Source of the DNA: Sepiola atlantica
Taxonomy: Eukaryota; Mollusca; Cephalopoda; Sepiida; Sepiolidae
DNA: 64,000 bases
Assembly (NCBI GenBank): GCA_963556195.1
Contig: OY744523.1
Location: 77,642,445 to 77,706,444, forward strand
Direction of reading: 5' to 3'
In this document: positions 35,600 to 47,894 of the stretch, in pieces
Position numbering within the stretch: the first letter of the stretch is position 1
Layout of the letters: each line of letters starts with the position of its first letter
The notes under the pieces: model-generated
What the model saw: only the letters and a program-made list of their open reading frames with translations
What the model was told of the DNA's origin: nothing
The model's database searches: none
Made by a program: the position numbers and the translations under genes

Positions 35600-35604
<5 letters not shown>

Positions 35605-35651
<47 letters not shown>
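35605..35651. repeat. (TA)n microsatellite
   Basis: A TA tract separating the two family E copies. Confidence 0.95.
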
Positions 35652-35654
<3 letters not shown>

Positions 35655-35655
<1 letters not shown>

Positions 35656-35905
35656 TCGTGTTACCTTACACTCGTCAGTATTAATGACATAACCGGACCG
35701 TCTGTCGGACGATTCGAACCCCAGATCCCAGTATTTTCAACCCTGGCTTCTTACTGCTAGGCTTTCAAATGCGAGAGAAACGCAAGTAATGAGATTCAGA
35801 CAGTGTTCAAATCTCCTAAAAGACAGAACCTTCTAACGTGGCTAAATTTGTTTCTTCAATTTAATCTCTCTCAAAGTGCTCAACTTAACAGAGCTTATAT
35901 ATAGT
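35655..35905 (-). mobile_element. SINE family E, copy 2
   Basis: On the minus strand GCCTAGCAGTAAGAAGCCAG and GGGGTTCGAATCGTCC give a better B-box than copy 1. Same orientation as copy 1, about 375 bp apart, so a segmental tandem duplication is possible. Confidence 0.85.
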
Positions 35906-35938
35906 TTCACTATTAATAATAAATATATACATATATAT

Positions 35939-36200
35939 ATACTGGAATAATACTCGGCCCAGGACAGGTAGAATTAATTATTCGAACAGAACAGTTTTGC
36001 ACCACTTTTATGTCCTCTTACGAAACTTAAAATCAAGATATAATGATACTAACCCTTACGTCTTATTCTGATTTTGATCAAAATACATTAAATAATTTCT
36101 AAATTTATTTATGCTTAAGGGATCTTAAGAAGAAATGAAGTTCAGGGAATCTTGTTTAATTGGTGTTTAATGACTATAAATCAAATTATATATACAACAA
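35939..36200 (+). mobile_element. Family C repeat, 5' part
   Basis: TACTGGAATAATACTCGGCC, CAGTTTTGCACCACTTTTAT and GGAATCTTGTTTAATTG align with 44480-44720. Confidence 0.75.
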
Positions 36201-37334
36201 TAATTAAAGTTATATGAAATTTAATTATTTACTAAATCATTTTATTTATTTATCAATTTAATTATTTCTTAATGTTATAAAGCTCTACATGAAAGGATAT
36301 CGAGCCTTTTGTGTGTACAACATCTCGTACGGATCTCTTATGACTCTGAGAAGTAGATTTTTATGCTATTAAGATTATATATATACTAGCTAATTCATGA
36401 CCCGGCGTTGTCCGGGAAAGTAAATTAACTCAAGAAATTGCAGGCCCCAATCTTGAATCTTGAATTATTTGGAGGCAATAGAATTTGTGCGAGATAGGGG
36501 AATGTGTGGGTTATCTAAGCTTATATATTTTTTCTTTTGTCCCAAAAAGAAAATTGGGGGGGGGGGGCGGTTTGATTTGGAATTAGAAAGAGGCCTTACG
36601 GAATATTTTGAATACCCTTATTGCTAGTTAGGTTAGATATATCTGTGATACCACAGGTATATCTATGCTTACCTCCATCAAGCAAAAGGCGCCATTTCGA
36701 AAATGCTCGAAGCACGGACAGTGAGCGGTTCGTTAATTGCTAATCCGAAATGTGAATAAATGTATACGGAATAGCCAGTCAGAACGCCAAACAGAATTTA
36801 ATGTTTAAATCTAAATAAATAGTTTTTGTTCTAGGTGTCACAGGAAGAATATGATAAGAAAAATTAAAAAGACATGAATCGTTGAAGAATTGTCGTGTTG
36901 ACTACGAATATCAGTTCGTATATTTGACATCCAATCCGATATTCCTTTATTCAGCAATTACAGAAAGCGTGGAAAAAGAGCCTTCGTTATTTAGATTTTA
37001 AATATAGTATGTAGACAACAGTAAGATAGAAAAAATGGAATAATTTCCGTGATTTAACCAAAATTCTCTCTATTAAGAAAAGTCCCCGGTAGATTGTGAG
37101 GAACGTGAGAGTAGATATTAGTATGAGAGTGAAAATGGCTGCAAACATCTTTCTTAAAGACTTAATTGGGAGAAACAGCTTTCCTAAGAAATTTTGAAAG
37201 AAAACGAAATGAACGCATATTTTCTGGAAACACACATGCAGAATTTGCCTAAGTGGCTGGCAGAACAGATTAGCATATGAAGCTTTTGGTTCTAAACCTA
37301 TGATAGCCAATGAGATAAGGGAAAATTGACTTTA

Positions 37335-37336
<2 letters not shown>
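36200..37336. other. No gene; possible LINE tail at 36385
   Basis: 36385-36425 reads ACTAGCTAATTCATGACCCG then GCGTTGTCCGGGAAAG, a phrase I have seen at ends of widespread animal repeats, but I cannot classify it. The rest is AT-rich; the 107-codon minus frame at 36987-37310 matches nothing. Confidence 0.35.

Positions 37337-37390
<54 letters not shown>
37337..37390. repeat. (TA)n microsatellite
   Basis: A 54-base TA tract. Confidence 0.96.
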
Positions 37391-37393
<3 letters not shown>

Positions 37394-37560
37394 ATCCACA
37401 GACAGACTGTTTCGCTGTATCACAGATCTTCAGTGTGGTTAGACTAGCACTTCTCCCTAGCCAGGGATCGCACCTTCAACCATCTAGTTGATAGTTGTCA
37501 GCGCTATCCATTAGGTCAACGGGAGAAACGCTAGTAAATGATAACTACAATGTCTATTTA
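37390..37560 (-). mobile_element. SINE family F with hammerhead-like core, copy 1
   Basis: The minus strand starts with a tRNA-like head (TTGACCTAATGGATAGCGCT, later GGTGCGATCCC as B-box). The body ends CTGAAGA, TCTGT-GAT-ACAGC, GAAACAG (37409-37433): CUGANGA, a stem II with at least 4 pairs, then GAAA. The other F copies have a different stem II sequence at the same place. Ribozyme function is inferred only. Confidence 0.78.
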
Positions 37561-37611
37561 TATAAACATTGACCGCCACTTCACCATGCACAATTCTTTT
37601 TTATTTACAAT

Positions 37612-37695
37612 ATAGTCATCCACGGACACACTGTTTTGCTGTATCACAGCTCTTCAGTGCAGCTAGACTAACATCTGACCTTAGCCATAGATCGA
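37612..37695 (-). mobile_element. SINE family F, copy 2, 3' part
   Basis: Same 3' end as copy 1 on the same strand. The core is at 37633-37657: CTGAAGA, GCTGT-GAT-ACAGC (perfect 5-bp stem), then AAAAC in place of GAAAC. The tRNA-like head is missing. Confidence 0.75.
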
Positions 37696-37697
37696 GT

Positions 37698-37770
37698 GTG
37701 TGTGTGTGTTTGTTTGTGTGTGCGTGTGCGTGTGCGTGTGCGTGTGCGTGTGTGTGTGTGTGTGTGTTTG
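37698..37770. repeat. (TG)n microsatellite
   Basis: TG units with TGCG variants. Confidence 0.96.
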
Positions 37771-39975
37771 TAAACAATAAAGGGCTAATAGCTATTTATG
37801 ACAGTGCAGTTAACCTCCAAAACTTAATTCATCCGTGGTGAATATTTTTAAATTACTATCTTATTTCCCTTTCTATTTGGATGCCTACTTCCAATGGATC
37901 CCTCCTTTCCTCCCTCCCCAACAGATTATTAAGAGAATGTTCTACTTATTTGAATTAAAAGAATATTACAGAAAATATATAAACTCATGATACATATTAT
38001 AGGATAAATTCAAAAATCGAAAGCATAACCGTCAGTGCGCTGTAACTAAAAACTGAACAATTAAGTTCCCTCATAACAAATAATTATAAGTATAAGATAA
38101 TACTAAAATATCTAAAAGTTAGATTTGAGTGTTATTTAAATGTTTGTAGTTAAAAGTGAGTAGACATAATTAGATTGGGTTAAAATCTCTTGTGTTTTTA
38201 TGCGTACATTTATTTTGGGATCCGTCTACAAAATTATTCAATTATTTTATGATCAGCAAATATAATCTAAAACCATTGAGAATTTTCAAAAATATTGGAC
38301 GCATAATACACTAAGAAAATATCAGTGAATCCATAAACAAAAATATTTGTATATACATCAAAGATTTTTGTAATTTTTGTCTTGGTGTTGTTTCACATCT
38401 ATAAAATATATTTTATATTTTAAGAAAAATTTCAGTTAAAAATCTAAGTAATTCTTGAATTCTTCTGAGTGAGACTCATCCACATATACTTTTGTTAAAA
38501 ATATAGATATTATTTCAGTCACATAAGATGTTTCAATACCACAGTTAAACATAAGCTCAATGATTATATCAGTTAGAACTTTCATATATTAATAGGATAT
38601 AATTCAGAAAATTCAAAACATATTAATAAGAATTTCAAATATTAGAATCGAGTTCCGGAAATAATTACTCAACTCGTTTTCTTCTGTGAATATCAATGAC
38701 AACTATAAAATCTTATTTTAGAAATTATATCCAGCAGATTAAATAAATAGATTACTTTTCTGAATTATTCCGAATATTTGATCACAATTGTTATTCATGA
38801 AACGAGTGTGCAAATCTGCCATATTATATGTGGTTTCCTCTAAAAGACACTGGTCTATTATTACATAATTTCCTTCATAATGATCAACTTGTGGCAAAGA
38901 TGATTATGAATTTAATACCATTAATAATAGAGAGAGATGTTAGTATACACGTTTATGTTAGTCACATGACTTTGTTCATAAATACAACAAAAACTTATGA
39001 AGGTCTGAAAGGGTGGTCATTATAACAGTTTAATACTGATAGAAATGGAAGAGGGCTCCATTAACATATTGATTATTGTTACGGCCATTTTTTTGTGGAC
39101 TCTCTGCATTATATCTCTTTTCTTATCTAATAAGCAAGAGTTTCAGCCAATAATTGTCCCATCGTTCTGGAAGTGTTCATCTGTTATTCAGCAAGAGTTT
39201 GTCTGCTTGAGAGGAAAGAAGTGTAGAAGCCGCTGGCAATGAGAGTTTCCCAACTAATGAGATAAGAAGATGGCAAATATTTGTAAACTTGTTTAATGCT
39301 CTTTTCATATTGCACTTCTGACTTATCAGTTTGATAACTTTCTTCTGCACATGCCCTCATTAGTCGGCTTTCATCAGTAACATAGTGAAGAAGAAGAAGA
39401 AAAAAAAAGCTGCCAAGAAGACATGGACTTTTAACATAACCATCCAAATATACACATTCATATACATACACCTGGCTGTGATGTATTACATAGGTTCTTG
39501 GGAATATGTGTACATTTGAAGAGATATTCACCTATAAAAATAAGAAATAAGCATAACATTCAAAAGAATAACTAGAAAATCAAAGATATATGTATACAAG
39601 TACACATAAGTACGTCAAAGAGTCCATAGCCTAAAGATGACAACAAAAAATGACAACTTTTTTGACGTAACAAATATTTATTTTTCAATGTCCTTCCTTA
39701 CGAATGCACTTAATTCAGAGACGATTAACATACACAGCTTGAACAGAACAGAGGGAAGTTATCCAATCACTTATAACGAGATATCAGAGTACACATTTAC
39801 TCAACCAGTTTCTTATAAAATAGAAAACATTTGTATATTTATACTAGCATATACTTATTTTATTCATATATATTTACACACATGACTTCTATCTAAGCAA
39901 TAATGCGAGGTTATCTCCCTTTGATGCCTATTATGTTCGTAAAAGATGAATCGGATTTATTTCTCACAACTTTCA
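37771..39975. other. No recognised gene
   Basis: AT-rich. Open frames at 39045-39242 (plus; one hydrophobic segment) and 39184-39531 (minus, 115 codons) match nothing known and overlap each other. GGTTATCTCCCTTT at 39910 is the single-arm form of the hairpin motif at 62590. Confidence 0.45.
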
Positions 39976-39984
39976 TATGGTTGT

Positions 39985-40095
39985 TGTGGCAGCCACATTG
40001 ATTAAAGCATTGGATCGTAACGGTTAAATTGTGACTGAACTCTGTGGTTCAAATCATGTGACCGACGAAACAGTTGTATATAGCCAAACTTCTGA
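39985..40095 (+). mobile_element. SINE family F-like, degenerate
   Basis: GATTAAAGCATTGGATCG and GTGGTTCAAATC resemble tRNA A- and B-box positions, followed by CCGACGAAACAG, as in the end of the F core. Confidence 0.5.
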
Positions 40096-40739
40096 TTGTT
40101 AAAGGACATGAAATATATGTCGGTGGGTATTAAAAATAATATTCATTAGAAACAATAATATATATATATATGTATATATATATAATAAAATGTGTTTTTC
40201 GGCTAAAAATTATAAATTTCCTCCACATTTAAAAACTAAAAATTAGCCTTTATATAAAACACAAAAGCCTATAAATTATGGGTTTTTATATGATTTTAAT
40301 ATTTAGAACATCCCCCGCCCTTTATCAAAAATGTATTTTGAGATGAACATTGATTGAAAATGAAACTTTCATGAAAAACTGGATATTTTCAACTGATATT
40401 CAATCAATTTTTATCATAATAATTTTTTGATAAAGGACTGTCCAAAACATATACAATTATATAAACTCCTATAACGTATATGCTTTTATGTTTTCCCTAA
40501 GGAATCTTTTTACTTTTCAAATATGAAAATACTCATATATATATAAAAATATATAAAAATGTTATTGATAAATATAATTGAAAATATCTGCTTGGTCCAT
40601 AACTTTCCATCGTCTTTTTTTTTCTTCTTTTTCTAATGCGTTAATCCCGAGCTACGGCAGTTTCTGCAAGAATAACATTAGAATTTCAACTAATGGAATT
40701 GGTGGTCATGCTTGAAATCCCCGCTTTTTTATAGATGCT

Positions 40740-42640
40740 AATATTGAAGAGCGGTCACATATGGAAGGTCTTAAGCACTCAACCAAACCAGGGTACAAGT
40801 TTCAACTTGGTAGGATCAAGAAGAGTGAAGTTCACCATTTTGTACGGAAGACCAGAGCAAAAAGCGCTCTTAGTGTCGATGGAGTATTCTATAAGGTATA
40901 AAAATATTGCATCATCTTACGTCACAAACTATCTATGTTGCCAAGAGTGCTATGAAGAAAAGGTGGATTGTGGAGCATTGGCATAAAGCGGGAGCAATAT
41001 GTCTTCCAAAAGAGTAAAATTCAGAACGTTTTTATCAATTTCAATCGTGAATGTCAATTGTAAGATGTGCATGGACATTTTTGCCAAACGAACCGTTGCT
41101 TTCCTGTAAAGTAAACGTTACAAAGATGAAAGTTTACAGAAAGCAAGCGTATCTGGTATACCTGGATGTATAGAACATTCATTCTCAATTTGGGACGCTA
41201 TTCAAAATGCAACGATTAAGAAAAGCGATCTAAATGTTGTATGGCTTGACTTGGCGAACGTATTGCTGAAATGAAATATCCAAAGAAAGCATTGGTTGAT
41301 GATGTGATCCTTGTAAGCAGAGAATAATATGTGATGCAGAATATCCTAGCAAGGTTGGTTGGTGTAAAGCAAGAATGGTCAAAAATGAAGTTCAAGGCAA
41401 ATAAATTTCGAAACTTGACATTCTCTAAGTGTCATCAAATTCAGAGTTGTGGATAAACATATTCTAACAGTGAAAGAGTAACTAGTAAAAAGCCTTGGTC
41501 GCTGATATGAAGGAACCCTATTGAATAGGAACCGAAGAATTCACATTTAGAAGCAATTGGAGAATGTCTTAAATGCTATTGATGAGTCCAAACTACCAAG
41601 CAAATACAAGTTCTGGTGTCTGCAGTTTGGTCTTTACCCGCTGATTGCTTGGCCTATGTTGATGTATAAACTTGTGTTGAGCAGAGTCGAAATCATAGAA
41701 TTGAAAAATGGCGTTTATATCAGCAAATGGTTTGGTTTACCATGAATGATTTACAGCTATGTAAAATATCGGAAGGAAGAATCCTTGCAGTTATTATTGA
41801 CCGGAAGTTTACAAAGCAGGAAACGTGCAGACTATCATGATGTTAAGAGAATCGACGGATCTAAGGATAGGTAATTGCCCACCGGATATAAAGGAAGTGG
41901 AAAGCGGAAGAGGAAGTGGACGACATAATCCTACCACTGGAACACCATGCTATTGTTGGTGCAACACAGTCGGGCAGAGAAGGGGTAGGATTCAACCTAT
42001 TCAAGCCTTTTAAAACAATGTCCCAAAGAGAACGCTGGGCAACAGTCAACGATACCATGAAACAAAGGCAAACCAAGAAAAGGGAGCTTCACTTTATTCA
42101 ATGTGCTAAGCTAGGTCAAATGATAAAATGGCAAGAAGAAGAAGTCATCGAAAAGACGTTGGAAATGGAATAAGATTTGGAAATGGAACACATTTTTTAC
42201 TGCGTGCTTCTTATGATGCCTTGCTCTCTCATAGGAATCAGTTGAGATGGAAGTTATCAATTAATGATAAATATAGGTGCAGAAAATTGGAACTACTCTA
42301 AAACATATCCCGTCTAATTGCCCCTTTGGCTTTGGAAGATATACATGGAGGCATAACGAGGTATTGAAGATTCTTTTTATGTCTTTTCCAGGCAATTGGA
42401 CGACATCTACGTCATAAAGAGGCCATAAAAAGGAAAAAAGATATCTCAAATATTAGGTTTGTTCGACGTGGCCAACATATTTCGCCGAAAGAATACAAAG
42501 AAGATGGTGAATGATAAAGAGTGGGATGGCACTTGGGAAATAGCAACGGATTTGACCGTATATGAACGCTTCTTCCCGATACCAACACAGAAGATACCTG
42601 ACATTGTCATTTTAATAAAAAATATCTGCATCTAACACAT
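40740..42640 (+). pseudogene. RLE-type LINE pol, second family, heavily decayed
   Basis: Fragments in changing frames follow the order of a non-LTR polyprotein: SALSVDGVFYKVYK (pre-motif 1, near 40860), WHKAGAICLPKE (RT motif 0-1, near 40980), ASVSGIPGCIEHSFSIWDAI then LNVVWLDLANV (motif A, 41145-41260), LNAIDESKLPSKYKFWCLQF with GLYPLIAWPMLMYK (thumb, 41565-41745), and KEWDGTWEIATDL then TQKIPDIVI (start of the endonuclease, near 42520-42620). Members of this group are common in marine invertebrates. Many stops and frameshifts, and RT motifs B-C are largely missing; no chance of function. Confidence 0.82.
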
Positions 42641-43026
42641 GGTTTTTATGAAGACATTTTGCCTCGATCTTTATGTTTAAAATTCAAAAGATGCTTAAAA
42701 AAATGAACTTCCCCAAATTTATACCTACCAGCAACCATGCACGATTTAAGTTCAATTTAAAAGAGGCATTTGCACCGTTAGTCCAAAACATTGGACGCCA
42801 CTTCTACAAGACCAGGAAGGATTATTATGAAAAAGAAGGTTAATATTTTTTATTTGTCTAAAGCTCTGTCGAGACTTGTTATATCAAGCGAAATATTAGA
42901 TAAAAAAAGTCAAGATGAAGAAGAAAAAAAAAATGTTTTGATTTTTTATTTTTATTTTAATAAAAAATATCTGCATCTAACACATGGTTTGTTATGAAGG
43001 CATTTTGCCTCTATCTTTATGTTTAA
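42608..43026. repeat. Direct repeat of about 70 bp, 345 bp apart
   Basis: 42608-42681 and 42953-43026 share ATTTTAATAAAAAATATCTG, CATCTAACACATGG and CATTTTGCCTC. The spacer has a short open segment (KMNFPKFIPTSNHARFKFNL) that I do not recognise. Confidence 0.9.
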
Positions 43027-43059
43027 TATATATATATATATATATATTAAAGACGGAAA

Positions 43060-43160
43060 GGAAATACATTAAATACGGGAAGAAATAAAAAAAAAAAAAA
43101 AAATGAACGGTTGGACTGGTTACGTTCGGATCAACGTGAAGATTTTAATTTTATTGAAAA
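43060..43160. repeat. Fragment related to the 55-kb foldback
   Basis: GGTTACGTTCGGATCAACGT next to AAATACGGGAAG resembles one arm of the hairpin at 55035-55245. Confidence 0.55.
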
Positions 43161-43786
43161 AAAAACCGGAAAACATAGAAAAGAAGAAGCGACACGGGAG
43201 TTTTCTTGCACATACGTAACTATTTGAAAAAAATATGCAGTGTGTGTGAAAAAGATGTTAATTGAGGAAAAATGAAAGAGAAAGAAAAAAAGAAAAGGAA
43301 AAGAAAAAGGAAACATCGATAAATAGCAGTAAAAATAAGTAGTACTTAACCGGTGTCGGAATAAATATTGTATTGTTTGGTTAGGGAGGAAGGTCCAAGC
43401 ATTAAATGATGATAAGAGAAGGATGTAAGCACTTTCGATGCACTTGCGGTGTGGGAGTAATCCTTACAGTCTTGAGTGCAGTTTGTAAGCTCGAAATTGT
43501 GGGTATCAGTTTTCCTGTGTATAACTAGTGACTAGAACACTGTTACTCACAATTTCGACCTCACTAACAATCTCCACGAGATTTCATTTTCTGAAATATT
43601 GAAATGATGAAAAAAATGAAATTTAATAATTTAAAAGTCTATTAAATCATTAGGTGGCCAAGCAATGAATATAATAAACTGACTTTTAACCCATGGATTT
43701 TCAAAAAAATTACTCTTCTTCTCAGCATCATCGCATCTCCTTATCACAATAGGATCTAATATAAAATGTTCATCTTTATATTATCC

Positions 43787-43791
<5 letters not shown>

Positions 43792-43844
<53 letters not shown>

Positions 43845-43915
43845 TGGTGATTCCCTACAGGGATGAAACGTGGAAGCTTCTGCGTGGCTTAATTGCCAGA
43901 AATATATTTTCAACT

Positions 43916-43950
<35 letters not shown>
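43792..43950. repeat. Two (TA)n tracts around a 76-bp island
   Basis: TA tracts at 43795-43842 and 43919-43949; the island contains CCCTACAGGG and ATGAAACG. Confidence 0.9.
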
Positions 43951-43952
<2 letters not shown>

Positions 43953-44117
43953 TATTTTACGTAAGAGTGACATAAGAAACATGATACATAAAAAGAGTGC
44001 AAATCACAGACGTAGTTATTAATGAAAACTACATTGAAAGTCTACGTTAATTGTCCCAATCACAATCGAAAATACATGTATTTCATTGGTTACAATATAT
44101 AAATTTCAATTTTTCAT

Positions 44118-44345
44118 GAAAGGTGACTTTGATGAAGTGAATAACCTTGTGGAGTGACGAGCTGGCAGTGCCAAGTTCGAATCCATTCGATTCCATAGAA
44201 CCACTTTCACTTAAAGATGTTGGCAACCTCTACGTGGTCCCTCCTGTAAGTATCTGATTCTAGAACGAATCAGGGAACCAAATGGCAACAACAGAATTGA
44301 GCTGGTCAAAAGCATGGTACTTTCATGCTGATTCATAAGAATTTA
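44118..44345 (+). mobile_element. SINE family B (tRNA-derived)
   Basis: The B-box AAGTTCGAATCC is intact; the A-box is decayed (GAATAACCTTGTGGAGTGAC). The body CACTTTCACTTAAAGATGTT, then GCAACCTCTACGTGGTCC matches 56749-56976. Confidence 0.87.
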
Positions 44346-44479
44346 CATTTTTATTCCTGTTTCTATTTACCGTTCCAAGTCAGTTCATATTTTCAAATCA
44401 TTCTAATACAAGCCTACTTAGATTCGAGGGTTGCCTAAGCATTTAGAAGACTGCTCTAGGTATACCTCTATGTAGTAAT

Positions 44480-45085
44480 ACTAGAACAATACACGTCTCA
44501 GGACGGGTAAAATTAATTTGCTGAACAAAACAATTTTGCACCAATTTTATGTTCCCTTACGAAGATTACAATCCAGATATACTAATACAAAACCTTGTCT
44601 ATAGAATCTTTATTATGATTTTGATGTCTAAAATTCAAGGCTTAAGCTTAAGCTTAAGTGCTCTAAACAAGAAACTGAAATTTGAGGAATCTTGTTTAAT
44701 TGATGTCGAATGACTACGGATCAAATTTAATACAAATCTGAAATATTTCAATTTTCAGATGAGAGATTGTGCCCATACTATGACCCTCAAAAATCCTTTA
44801 AAATACTCCAAAGAAACCGAAACTTGGGGAATATCTATTAATTGATGTCTAATACTTATTGTTAAAATTTCACAAAAATCGGAGGGATCTGAAATGTCAC
44901 GAAGGGCTTCCCCCCTTTTTTACCTCCTTTGCATAAAACTAAATGCTAAACTAAATATAGCCTTCAATACGACCCCTAGCATCTGTGTTCCAAAATTCAT
45001 AGTTATCAGTTAATTAGTTTAGGGGTGAATCCTGTAGATACAAATTACAAATATATAAACCTACTCATCTTAATATAGATAGGGA
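44480..45085 (+). mobile_element. Family C repeat, longest copy
   Basis: Begins ACTAGAACAATACACG and ends near AATATAGATAGGGAT. Its 5' part matches 35939-36200 and 6923-7015; its 3' part (ACGACCCCTAGCATCTGTGT) matches 47725-47890. No coding capacity; class unknown. Confidence 0.75.
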
Positions 45086-45499
45086 TAAGCTATCATGTAG
45101 AACTGTGCAATTCACGTTAAATTCTTACAGATATAAATGTTGAGCAATGTGTTCACATCTTGACACAAAGTTAATCTCATGCAAAATGTTTACTGCATAA
45201 TATCTAATCACACTGACTACCGTTCGATAGTAACGGTGCTTTGATTAGTCGAACAAGATCACGCGGAAGAAGAGAAGGTCATTTTGAAATAGTCAGCAGT
45301 AAAGTAAGTAGCAGTGCAACATGCAGAAGGAAATCGTAATTGAAATTTCTTAAGAAATTTATGATGCAACCAACCAACCCGGCCAGAGATGATAATTGAA
45401 TATTAATATTATAAATATTCCATAATATTTGTATTCATCTCAAGCCAGATTCCAGCTACAAAGAAGAGGAAAACCAAAATGGTAACATAGTCACCACGT

Positions 45500-45730
45500 G
45501 GAGGGGGGGGGGTCAATCTACCACGTTATGGGGGGGGGTCAAGCTACCAAATAAAACCCTGTGGACTGTCAAGATGCCAGATAAAACCAGGTAGAGGATC
45601 AAAATACAAGATAAAACTATGTGGAGAGTGAAAATACCAGATAAAACCACATGGAGGGTCAAGATACCAGATAAAAAAATAGTAGGGTTAAAATACCAGT
45701 TAAAACTATGTGGAGGGTCATGATAAAACC
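45500..45730. repeat. About 30-bp minisatellite with G-runs
   Basis: About eight diverged units of the type GTCAAGATACCAGATAAAAC plus CATGTGGAGG; two units carry runs of 8-10 G at 45503-45538. Confidence 0.9.
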
Positions 45731-46054
45731 AGCGAAACAATTGCAAATGAATATACCACAATATTCTAATTCTATAACATTCTTAGTATGCATGATTGAA
45801 AACTGAATCACGTGATACATCAAGGAAAGAGATTATCTTACGCATGCAATATAAACTTACTTTTCCCATTGCTATATACAATGGGAGACATTGATTATAA
45901 TCAAGTTAAGAATATAAAATATTGCAATATTTAATTCATAAGCAAATTCATAATAGGAAAGTTAAAATTTATTTTAGACATTAATTTATTGTTAGCTTTT
46001 TATTCGCTGATCGCAGTTCTCTCAAAATATCCTGCTGATACTCACAAACCCCAC

Positions 46055-46150
46055 TTTCCCCAATTTTCCCGACCCGACCTTGGGTCACATCTTACTTGTG
46101 GGAGTAAGATAAAAACTGGCCTTGTGCCTAACTCCTGGAGAGGAGTAAAT
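46055..46150 (+). mobile_element. SINE family A, end fragment
   Basis: ACCTTGGGTCACATCTTACT, TGTGGGAGTAAGAT and CTGGCCTTGTGCCTAACTCC resemble one end of 52030-52326 and of 25790. Confidence 0.5.
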
Positions 46151-46154
46151 CAAT

Positions 46155-47033
46155 ACTCACCATTATTAGATATACATTAGGTTTAATTATTAGATATACA
46201 TTAGGTTTACTTATTAGACATACATTAGGTTTAATTATTAGATATACATTAGGTTTAATTATTAGTTATACATTAGGTTTAATTATTAGTTATACATTAG
46301 GTTTAATTATTAGATATACATTAGGTTTACTTATTAGACATACATTAAGTTTAATTATTAGATATACATTAGGTTTAATTATTAGTTATACATTAGGTTT
46401 ACTTATTAGACATACATTAGGTTTAATTATTAGATATACATTAAGTTTAATTATTAGTTATACATTAGGTTTAATTATTAGTTATACATTAGGTTTAATT
46501 ATTAGATATACATTAGGTTTAATTATTAGATATACTTTAGGTTTATATATTAGATATACATTAGGTTTAATTATTAGATATACATTAGGTTTAATTATTA
46601 GATATACATTAGGTTTAATTATTAGATATACATTAAGTTTAATTATTAGATATACATTAGGTTTAATTATTTGATATACATTAGGTTTAATTATTAGATA
46701 TACATTAAGTTTAATTATTAGATATACATTAGGTTTAATTATTAGATATACATTTGGTTTAATTATTAGATATACATTAAGTTTAATTATTAGATATACA
46801 TTAGGTTTAATTATTAGATATACATTAAGTTTAATTATTAGATATACATTAGGTTTAATTATTTGATATACATTAAGTTTAATTATTAGATATACATTAA
46901 GTTTAATTATTAGATATACATTAGGTTTAATTATTAGATATACATTAGGTTTAATTATTAGATATACATTTGGTTTAATTATTAGATATACATTAAGTTT
47001 AATTATTTGATATACATTAGGTTTAATTAGATT
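46155..47033. repeat. 24-bp minisatellite, about 36 units
   Basis: The unit is AATTATTAGATATACATTAG plus GTTT. Variants (ACTTATTAGACATAC; TTAGTTATAC; TTTGATATAC; AAGTTT) are not randomly placed: the first third alternates three unit types, the rest is mostly the main type. Confidence 0.98.
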
Positions 47034-47582
47034 TTAATAGAATACTGTGTGAGTTGTTTTGATAACAACAGTCAATGGCTAAATTACAGTAAATACGTAT
47101 TTACATTTATACGACAGTTAATTAAATTCCCTGTCATTAATTTGGAAATATTTACAAAGACTTTTGAAAGATTTCCTAATTTAAAAAATGCATATATTCA
47201 AACATTTCTTCTTCTCACACATTCTAGCATCTACACTTGAGTGTAAAGAAATAAATATATGTTACGTCGTGATTTATTTGGTCTATAATCATCACTTTGT
47301 GCTTTCAATAGACTATTTACACTGTTCACAGTTGAATATTAAATCAAAGGTACGGATGTCGATCGACATGTCCTTCGCTAAATACTAGCTTGTTGACATT
47401 CATAAAGCGTTAACAAAAACTTACAAGCTTTGGATTTCCTTTCTTTTTTCTTTCTTTCTCGTCTTCATACTTTCAATCTATTCGAGAATTTATTATTTTC
47501 CAACAGCAAATATATTCACAAATATAGGAGGGCATAAATGGAAATTACCAATAAGTTACAAAATCAAGTATATTCTCATGCG

Positions 47583-47631
47583 TATATACATACATACATA
47601 CATACATACATACATACATACATACATACAT
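47583..47631. repeat. (CATA)n microsatellite
   Basis: About twelve CATA units. Confidence 0.97.
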
Positions 47632-47724
47632 GAGGATTGCTTCTTCTTGACAGAAGTTAACCATCTCTTCATTTAGTTGTTGTGCGGCTGTGCACACGTA
47701 GGTGGTGCTTTAATCCAGATTCAG

Positions 47725-47890
47725 TCTTTGCATAAAACTAAATTAAACTAAATATAATCAACATTACGACCCCTTACGTATAGCAGATGTGTTACAAAAT
47801 TCATAATGATCAGATGATTAACTTAGGGATGAATCTTGTACATACATATATCAGCATATACACATACCTAACTTTATACAAATAGAGATA
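47725..47890 (+). mobile_element. Family C repeat, 3' part
   Basis: GCATAAAACTAAATTAAACT, ACGACCCCTTACG and GGGATGAATCTTGTA align to 44930-45085. Confidence 0.75.
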
Positions 47891-47894
47891 TAAA

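Noticed and set aside
28376..47033. CRISPR-like arrays of regular repeats (24, 26 and 30 bp)
   Set aside because: Units are directly adjacent with no unique spacers; these are minisatellites in a eukaryotic genome.
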